Below are positions 60,364 through 64,000 of a stretch of 64,000 nucleotides of DNA, piece after piece. The DNA is from Aldersonia kunmingensis. Its GTDB lineage: Bacteria > Actinomycetota > Actinomycetes > Mycobacteriales > Mycobacteriaceae. The position numbers and the translations under genes were made by a program. A model generated the notes under the pieces. It was given only the letters and a program-made list of their open reading frames with translations, did not search any database and had not been told where the DNA came from. Within the stretch, counting starts at the first letter, position 1. Each line of letters begins with the position of its first letter. Where the stretch lies: the NCBI RefSeq assembly GCF_001646865.1, contig NZ_LRRB01000251.1, forward strand, positions 1 through 64,000, written 5' to 3'.

Positions 60364-60554
60364 TCGGCTGGGCCATTCGTTTCGGATTTCTCCGATGCCC
60401 CAGCCACTCTGCGATCACACAACACGCGCGCCACCCCTCGACCCGGAGCAGGCCGGTCGGGCAGCGCGCAGCGCTGGTTGACCCCAGAAACTTTAGTGTA
60501 CGTTACCTGCCGCGCCGGACCGAAATCGCGGTGTCACGCACGCCATACCGCCCG

Positions 60555-61616
60555 TCATGCCAGCTGAACGGCGGCGGTGGCTCGACCGAAAATCTTCTTG
60601 CCGTCCGACTTCGCCACGATCGCGATGACCGCGGTGCGGGTCTCCGGATCGAGCGACTTGACCCGTCCGGTGAACTCGACTTCGGCGGCCTTGTGCGGAT
60701 CGACCTTCACAGGAGCGGTGAACCGCACGCTGTAGTCCTTGACCGCGCCCGGGTCGCCGAGCCAGCCGGAAATGAAGCCGGCGCCGAGACCCATGGTGAG
60801 CATGCCGTGGGCGACGCAGTTGTCGAGTCCGGCAAGCTTCGCGATATCGTCACTCCAGTGGATCGGGTTCGCGTCGCCCGAAACTCCGCCGTAGTTCACC
60901 AGATCTCCGCGGGTGAGTCGCACGGTGCGGGGAGTCAGCTCATCGCCCTGCGAAACACTCTCGAAGGTGCGGACCAGTCCGGTGACCTTCGGCGCAGCCG
61001 GAGTCTTCGGCTCGACGAACGGCTTCGGACCACCGATCGGCTGCGGCTCCGGTGCCTCGGCGCCGACGCCGTGCATGACGACATCCTCGACGGCGTGCGC
61101 AATGTTCTCATCGACATCGCCACCGGTACGCCCGATCAGCGTCGTCCAAGTGGTCTGCACCAGTTCGTCGTTCTGATCGGTGACGATGTTCTTGGTGACC
61201 ATGATGTCGGTGCCGGCGGCCTGCCGGAACGAATCGAGGTAGACGTCGCAGGTGAGCTGGTCGCCCACCTGGATCGGCTTGTGGAACTCGAGCACCTGAT
61301 CGGTCTGCATGATCTGGCTCAGGTCGTAGCCGGTGATGATGTTCTCGAACATCTTGCGCTGGGCAAGAATGCCGACCAGGGAGATAAAGGTCAGCGGTGC
61401 GAGCAGGCCGGAATAACCATGTTCAACGGCGATGTTCTCGTCCCAGTGCAGCGGGTGGTAATCCTGCACTGCGCGGGCATACTCGCGGACCTTCTCGCGG
61501 CCGACCTCGTAATGGTCTTCGACGCGGTAATGATGACCCACCATTGCCAACGCGTGCGCCGCCGGATCGCTGGGATCGGCGGCGGTCTGCACGTCGTCTG
61601 AAACGCTGCTGTTCAC
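60555..61616 (-). CDS. Fused MaoC-type (3R)-hydroxyacyl-ACP dehydratase (HadA-HadB type)
   Basis: A 353-residue double-hotdog protein. The N-terminal half (1-~170) resembles HadA (HPLHWDENIAVEHGYSGLLAPLTF). The C-terminal half (~215-353) has the catalytic hydratase-2 motif YGGVSGDANPIHWSDD and the HGMLTMGLGAGF helix of HadB. In mycobacteria HadA and HadB are separate chains of the FAS-II dehydratase that elongates mycolate precursors, encoded with HadC between rpmG and trpT. Here one fused gene occupies that place and no hadC follows. The linker is Pro-rich (PEPQPIGGPKPFVEPKTPAAPKV). Confidence 0.85.
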   Translation of the reverse strand: MNSSVSDDVQTAADPSDPAAHALAMVGHHYRVEDHYEVGREKVREYARAVQDYHPLHWDENIAVEHGYSGLLAPLTFISLVGILAQRKMFENIITGYDLSQIMQTDQVLEFHKPIQVGDQLTCDVYLDSFRQAAGTDIMVTKNIVTDQNDELVQTTWTTLIGRTGGDVDENIAHAVEDVVMHGVGAEAPEPQPIGGPKPFVEPKTPAAPKVTGLVRTFESVSQGDELTPRTVRLTRGDLVNYGGVSGDANPIHWSDDIAKLAGLDNCVAHGMLTMGLGAGFISGWLGDPGAVKDYSVRFTAPVKVDPHKAAEVEFTGRVKSLDPETRTAVIAIVAKSDGKKIFGRATAAVQLA

Positions 61617-61679
61617 TTGAAGAATCCTCTTAACTAACCCGCGAGACCTGAACGAACTCGTCGGGTCCGTCGCGTGGGA

Positions 61680-61847
61680 TCAGCGAGATTCGCGGTGCGC
61701 CCGGTGAGTACCGCAGTTCGGGCAGAACTTCTTCAGCTCGAGCCGGTCCGGGTCGTTGCGACGGTTCTTCTTCGTGATGTAGTTGCGGTGCTTGCACACC
61801 TCGCAGGCCAAGGTGATCTTGGGCCGCACATCGGTGGAGGATGCCAC
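61680..61847 (-). CDS. rpmG: 50S ribosomal protein L33 (zinc-ribbon form)
   Basis: A 55-residue L33 from GTG 61847, 7 bp after GAAGG. Four cysteines in two CxxC pairs ([19 protein letters not shown]) bind zinc, so this is the C+ form; many actinobacteria also encode a zinc-free paralogue controlled by Zur, not seen here. It is the first gene of the rpmG-maoC-trpT-secE run. Confidence 0.95.
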   Translation of the reverse strand: MASSTDVRPKITLACEVCKHRNYITKKNRRNDPDRLELKKFCPNCGTHRAHRESR

Positions 61848-61924
61848 GACACGCCTTCTTTCGCCTCTACTGATCGGCCCGGGCATTCGGTGCCGGTGGG
61901 CGATCGGGGGTATCTAGTCTCTTG

Positions 61925-61997
61925 TAGCGATGGCCGGACTTGAACCGGCGACACAACGATTATGAGTCGTTTGCTCTACCGACTGAGCTACATCGCC
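61925..61997 (-). tRNA. tRNA-Met (CAT)
   Basis: 73 nt: acceptor GGCGATG with CATCGCT, D arm AGCTCAGTCGGTAGAGC, anticodon loop CTCATAA giving CAT, T loop GGTTCAAGTCC. The paired first base and D-loop type suit an elongator rather than an initiator tRNA. Confidence 0.95.
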
Positions 61998-62040
61998 TTG
62001 CCCTTCTCGGCGCCAATCAAGACGGCACCTCAATCCAGCG

Positions 62041-62113
62041 AGCCCCCTAACGGAATCGAACCGTTGACCTTTTCCTTACCATGGAAACGCTCTACCGACT
62101 GAGCTAAGGGGGC
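62041..62113 (-). tRNA. tRNA-Thr (GGT)
   Basis: 73 nt: acceptor GCCCCCT with AGGGGGC, D arm AGCTCAGTCGGTAGAGC, anticodon loop ATGGTAA giving GGT, T arm AACGGTTCGATTCCGTT. It sits 43 bp from tRNA-Met in a tRNA cluster. Confidence 0.95.
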
Positions 62114-62303
62114 ATGGCTACGCTCGCACCTAGTTCGGTTCAACCCGTCCTGGGATGCGTTCGAAGCCTTCAGAAGGTTACACAGACCGAGGCCTGCACG
62201 CCAAACCGTGTGGTCAGCGCCCTTTCCGAATCCTTCCCGTGCGGCTCGCGCCGCCTGGAAAGTGAGAACCCCGGGTGCCTTGTGGCGACCCGGGGTCTCG
62301 TTG

Positions 62304-62386
62304 TGGCAGATGTAGGATTCGAACCTACGTAGGCATAAGCCGACGGATTTACAGTCCGCTCCCATTGGCCGCTCGGGCAATCTGCC
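62304..62386 (-). tRNA. tRNA-Tyr (GTA)
   Basis: 83 nt with the long variable arm of a class-II tRNA: acceptor GGCAGAT with ATCTGCC, anticodon loop CTGTAAA giving GTA, T arm GTAGGTTCGAATCCTAC. The three tRNAs of this cluster are all on the minus strand. Confidence 0.95.
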
Positions 62387-62473
62387 GTTCGCGCGAATTT
62401 CGCGGGTTTCCCGCCGCTTCGACGCGCAGAGAAGAATACAACGAACCTGCACCCACGATGCAAACCGCGTGGT

Positions 62474-62572
62474 AGAAGCACCGGAGCGCAGCTTGCGGAA
62501 CGACCCAGAAGTACCTGAGCGCAGCTTGCGGAACGACCGAGAAGCACCGGAGCGCAGTCTGCGGAGTGCGCA
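62474..62572. repeat. Three tandem 33-bp repeats
   Basis: Units 62474-62506, 62507-62539 and 62540-62572 follow one another without spacer. Each starts AGAAG and carries GAGCGCAG near base 11, followed in the first two units by CTTGCGGAACGACC; the third ends differently (TCTGCGGAGTGCGC). The core CGCAGCTTGCG is nearly palindromic. 33 bp is 11 codons, and on the minus strand the units would read as an 11-residue repeat, but the ORF has no start or family support. It lies between tRNA-Tyr and yajQ. Confidence 0.85.
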
Positions 62573-62676
62573 TAAATGCTGCGCGTCGGCTTGCTAGCGT
62601 CGTTTCACACGCCGATGCCACGCCCGGCCGGGCCACGCATCGGGACCCGAAGACAACCGATTTGCGAGGAGTTGTT

Positions 62677-63168
62677 GTGGCCGATTCGTCGTTCGATGTG
62701 GTGAGCAAGGTCGACCGCCAGGAGGTCGACAATGCCCTCAACCAGGCAGCGAAGGAGCTGACCCAGCGCTACGACTTCCGCGGTACCGGCGCCGGGATCG
62801 AATGGTCCGGCGAAGAGGCGATCGTCATCACCGCGGACTCCGAGGACCGGGTCAACGCCGCCCTCGAGGTGTTCAAGGAGAAGCTGATCCGCCGCGACAT
62901 CTCGCTGAAGGCATTCGATGCCGGCGAGCCCGCCGCCTCGGGAAAGGTGTTCAAAGTCACCGGGTCGCTGGTCCAGGGCATCTCCTCGGAGAACGCGAAG
63001 AAGATCTCCAAGAAGATCCGCGACGAGGGCCCCAAGGGCGTCAAGGCGCAGGTCCAGGGCGAGGAGCTGCGGGTCAGCAGCAAGAAGCGCGACGATCTAC
63101 AGGCCGTGATCTCGCTGCTCAAGGGCGAGGACTTCGGTATCGCGCTGCAGTTCGTCAACTACCGCTGA
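62677..63168 (+). CDS. YajQ-family cyclic-di-GMP/nucleotide-binding protein
   Basis: A 163-residue YajQ protein, start GTG 62677 behind [29 protein letters not shown] opens it, with two ferredoxin-like halves, and [14 protein letters not shown] ends it. Family members bind c-di-GMP in Xanthomonas and Pseudomonas or tRNA and nucleotides in others; the function in actinobacteria is unclear. The longer upstream frame runs into the tandem repeats and was rejected. A conserved stand-alone gene. Confidence 0.92.
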   Translation: MADSSFDVVSKVDRQEVDNALNQAAKELTQRYDFRGTGAGIEWSGEEAIVITADSEDRVNAALEVFKEKLIRRDISLKAFDAGEPAASGKVFKVTGSLVQGISSENAKKISKKIRDEGPKGVKAQVQGEELRVSSKKRDDLQAVISLLKGEDFGIALQFVNYR

Positions 63169-63181
63169 CGAACGTCGGATC

Positions 63182-63901
63182 TCAGCGCAGCGTGCCGACG
63201 AGCACCAGGCTGCGCCCGAGTCCGAGACGTTCCTGAGTCGCGGTCCAGCGCTCGTCGCCGAGCACGCGGCGCAGCGAACCGTTGACCGGGCGGCTGTGCA
63301 GTACGCGCAGCCAGCCCCGGTCACCGCCGGGGGCGCACGTACGAATCGGCTCCAGCGCGAAGTACGGCTCGAACAGCTCCATCAGCCGCGCCCTGGTGGG
63401 CCAATTACGGATCTGCCCGGGCCCCGGCGGGCGCAGGAAACTCGTGCGATTCCAGATCGTCGGGTTCTGCGTCGTGAGCACAACAACTCCCCCCGGGCGC
63501 AGCAGTTCTGCGATCCGGGCAACGAATCGTTGCTGGTCGGGGACGTGCGCGACGGTCTCCAGGGAAACGATCGCGTCGTAGCCGCCAGGCAGGTCGAGGG
63601 CGACGAAGTCACCCGCTTGCCAGGTGATCTCCGGGTGCCTACGGCCCAACTCCGCGATCGGCTCGGTCGGTAGGTCGACGCCTGTGGCGTCGCCACGGGT
63701 CGCGAGCCGGGTGGTCAGCCAGCCTGTTCCGCAGCCGATATCGAGAGTGCGCGGATCCGGGCGGGCAAGCCGATCGATCGCGTCGAGAACATGGTGAGCG
63801 CGGCGTTCGTTGTCCTTGTTGACTTCCCACTCCACCGAGTCCTGGACCCACTGGGTCCAGAAATCGTGTTGGGCGTTCATGGTCGGCTCGTTCGACGACA
63901 T
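63182..63901 (-). CDS. Class I SAM-dependent methyltransferase
   Basis: About 239 residues from the ATG at 63901; ATG 63880 is an alternative. The SAM-binding motif I is TLDIGCGTGWLTTRLA near 59-74, the acidic GVDLPTEPIAELGRR closes the second strand, and FDAIV-like GYDAIVSLETVAHV is motif II. The type resembles UbiG/UbiE small-molecule methyltransferases, but no substrate-binding signature is recognisable. It is convergent with yajQ, 13 bp apart. The last ~100 bases of the window hold no clear gene. Confidence 0.78.
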   Translation of the reverse strand: MSSNEPTMNAQHDFWTQWVQDSVEWEVNKDNERRAHHVLDAIDRLARPDPRTLDIGCGTGWLTTRLATRGDATGVDLPTEPIAELGRRHPEITWQAGDFVALDLPGGYDAIVSLETVAHVPDQQRFVARIAELLRPGGVVVLTTQNPTIWNRTSFLRPPGPGQIRNWPTRARLMELFEPYFALEPIRTCAPGGDRGWLRVLHSRPVNGSLRRVLGDERWTATQERLGLGRSLVLVGTLR

Positions 63902-64000
63902 GTTCGGGTTATCGCTCAGCAACCACTGAATGTCACACCTGACGAGCCACCGGTCTCAGATCGCCGTCGCCGGCAATCATTCGGCGACCGATCAGTGCAT

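Noticed and set aside
62474-62572. CRISPR-like array
   Set aside because: The 33-bp units abut with no spacers and no cas genes are nearby; they are a plain tandem repeat.

Overview
The window comes from a high-GC actinobacterium of the order Mycobacteriales, the mycolic-acid group that includes Mycobacterium, Rhodococcus, Nocardia and Gordonia. The reasons are: the str and rif ribosomal/RNA-polymerase blocks lie in the same relative order as around Rv0634B-Rv0697 of M. tuberculosis (inverted here); there is a complete mce lipid-import operon, a mycofactocin-type locus, a KstR-type operator in front of a kshB-like gene, a HadA/HadB-type mycolate dehydratase and a DinB2-type polymerase. I do not assign a genus.

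Layout. 1-7915: mycofactocin accessory locus, with mftG (cut by the window edge), mftF, mftE, two tandem FadH/OYE-type flavoenzymes and a divergent mftR. The precursor/maturation genes mftA-mftD are absent from their usual place. 7966-9072: KstR-type operator and kshB. 9229-14394: small redox, DNA-repair and racemase genes, a rubredoxin/ferredoxin reductase, an SDR, an SPW-repeat membrane protein and a TetR regulator. 14591-18946 (minus): tuf, fusA, rpsG, rpsL. 19216-20279: two DUF3558-like lipoproteins. 20290-26652 (minus): a three-gene unit encoding a GCS2/circularly-permuted-ATP-grasp fusion ligase, an AsnB-type amidotransferase resembling the N-acetylglutaminylglutamine (NAGGN) enzyme, and an S9 peptidase. 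This is the best candidate for a little-described small-peptide pathway. 26797-35458: an AlkZ-like protein, two MDR oxidoreductases, dinB2, an acyl-ACP thioesterase, a SixA-like phosphatase, a secreted alpha/beta hydrolase, two glyoxalase-fold proteins and a small membrane protein. 35724-43289 (minus): rpoC, rpoB. 43655-54968 (minus): mkl/mceG, yrbEA, yrbEB, mceA-F and two mce-associated (mam) genes, apparently one operon. 55286-60260: rplL, rplJ with a leader attenuator, a LipG-like hydrolase, rplA, rplK, nusG, secE. 60291-64000: tRNA-Trp, a fused MaoC dehydratase, rpmG, tRNA-Met, tRNA-Thr, tRNA-Tyr, a 3 x 33-bp tandem repeat, yajQ and a methyltransferase.

The housekeeping block supplies translation and transcription. 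The mce operon, the KstR-controlled kshB and the mycofactocin-linked enzymes fit a lifestyle of importing and oxidising sterols, lipids and alcohols. Non-coding features not explained by gene annotation include three copies of a 54-bp imperfect inverted repeat (9161, 34752, 35601), a 60-bp hairpin at 32504, paired perfect DnaA-box sequences downstream of tuf, and two operators sharing GTGAG-N4-CTCAC half-sites. No rRNA, prophage, insertion sequence or CRISPR array was seen.
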